A DNA stretch of 64,000 nucleotides, from contig NZ_CP180191.1 of assembly GCF_047549485.1 (NCBI RefSeq), positions 310,001 through 374,000 of the forward strand, written 5' to 3'. Positions 63,425 through 64,000 of the stretch are shown here, piece after piece. A program made the position numbers and the translations under genes. This DNA comes from Piscinibacterium candidicorallinum. Its GTDB lineage: Bacteria; Pseudomonadota; Gammaproteobacteria; Burkholderiales; Burkholderiaceae_C. Numbering within the stretch: position 1 is the stretch's first letter; each line of letters opens with the position of its first letter. The notes beneath the pieces were generated by a model. The model was given only the letters and a program-made list of their open reading frames with translations. It did not search any database and was not told where the DNA came from.

Positions 63425-64000
63425 TCAGGCGGCCGGGGCTGTACGCGGACGGCTTGCCACTTGCCGGGCTGCCGCGCTTGCGAGCACCGCCCCCGCCGTG
63501 CTGTCGGGCAGCGGCGGCAACTCGGCCATGGGCGTGTCCAGATCGGCCAGCACCCGCACGTGAAGGGCGACGCTGCGCGCCAGAGCATCGAGGTCGTAGC
63601 CGCCTTCGAGCGTGCTGACGATGCGGCCTGCGCACCAGCGGTCGGCTGCGTCGGACAGCACGTGGGTCAGCCAGCGGTAGTCGGCGTCCTGCCAGCCCAG
63701 TTGCGCCATGTCGTCGGCACGATGTGCGTCAAAGCCGGCGCTGATCATGATGAGCTCAGGCTGGAAGGCGGCCAGTGCGGGCAGCCAGTGCTCGGTCACG
63801 GCGGCACGCATGGCCTTGCCGTCCGTGTAGCGCTTCAGCGGCACGTTGACCATGTTCGGCCCCTTGGGCACGTCGCCCAGGAAGGGGTAGAGATCGGTCT
63901 GGAAGGTGGAGAGCATGAGCACGCGCTCGTCACCGGCAAAGATGTCCTCCGTGCCGTTGCCGTGGTGCACGTCGAAGTCGATCAGCGCCACGCGCGCAAC
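63425..64000 (-). CDS. Histone-deacetylase family protein, 5' end beyond window
   Basis: The visible 188 or so C-terminal residues belong to the acetoin utilisation/histone deacetylase family: ALIDFDVHHGNGTEDIF holds the zinc-binding Asp and His, and MISAGFDAHRADDMAQLGW holds the second zinc Asp; STLEGGYDLDALARSV is also typical. The reading frame continues through the window edge, so the start and the N-terminal part are not seen. Bacterial members remove acetyl groups from polyamines or protein lysines. It is directly upstream of the Pat-type acetyltransferase gene. Confidence 0.9.
   Translation of the reverse strand, partial: VARVALIDFDVHHGNGTEDIFAGDERVLMLSTFQTDLYPFLGDVPKGPNMVNVPLKRYTDGKAMRAAVTEHWLPALAAFQPELIMISAGFDAHRADDMAQLGWQDADYRWLTHVLSDAADRWCAGRIVSTLEGGYDLDALARSVALHVRVLADLDTPMAELPPLPDSTAGAVLASAAARQVASRPRTAPAA

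Overview
The window is GC-rich (roughly two thirds G+C by eye) chromosomal DNA with tightly packed genes, frequent 4-bp stop/start overlaps and several GTG starts. Gene content and order point to a betaproteobacterium, most likely Burkholderiales: queF, ttcA, folB, a FolM-type reductase, a MidA-family methyltransferase, cca and glmU lie close together, with a DUF3683-type FAD/Fe-S fusion protein and a CysI/DUF934/APS-reductase sulfur operon nearby. The assignment is inferred from gene neighbourhood, not from a marker RNA. I saw no rRNA, tRNA, CRISPR array, insertion sequence or prophage.

Layout. 1-2740: aromatic amino-acid catabolism (phhA, hppD) divergent from an Lrp/AsnC regulator, with a perfect palindrome between them. 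2756-5891: a MASE1/EAL membrane signalling protein, a DUF3253 protein and a HIT hydrolase. 6061-9718: a secreted trypsin-like protease overlapping an FHA membrane protein, then a CaiB-type CoA-transferase. 9728-13275: an SbtA-like permease divergent from a LysR regulator, then two oxygenases (DODA-type and 2OG-Fe) in an overlapping pair. 13387-18560: outer-membrane phospholipase A and a 1347-residue FAD/Fe-S oxidoreductase. 18936-30989: a large sulfate uptake and assimilation locus: two sulfate-binding proteins flanking a degenerate EAL protein, CysTWA, a rhodanese, then CysI, DUF934, CysH (APS-reductase type), CysD and CysN. Together these take external sulfate to sulfide by direct APS reduction; cysC, cysJ and siroheme synthesis genes are not here.

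31131-53583: mostly housekeeping: a serine hydrolase, a YqaA-like membrane protein, ilvA, a 5'-nucleotidase, queF, ttcA, a J-protein/HscC chaperone pair, folB/folM, MidA-like methyltransferase, hybrid histidine kinase, cca, glmU, a lipoprotein, a sodium/solute symporter, ldhA and a one-domain asparaginase. 53783-59116: a TetR regulator divergent from a secreted fasciclin protein, with two inverted repeats between them, followed by a photolyase/cryptochrome, a second photolyase-like protein whose domains appear circularly permuted, and an SDR. 59260-64000 (minus strand): histone-deacetylase-like protein (cut by the window edge), a Pat-type acyl-CoA-synthetase/acetyltransferase, a small orphan gene of foreign codon use, a rhodanese and a glyoxalase-like protein.

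The most unusual signals are: the permuted photolyase; a catalytically dead EAL protein inside the sulfate-uptake locus with mutually exclusive hairpins behind it; a dispersed AT-richer repeat placed at the 3' ends of at least six genes in the same orientation, with a related copy inside the methyltransferase coding sequence; a 17-bp tandem duplication that made a six-codon mini-cistron between cysT and cysW; and an acetyltransferase/deacetylase neighbour pair.
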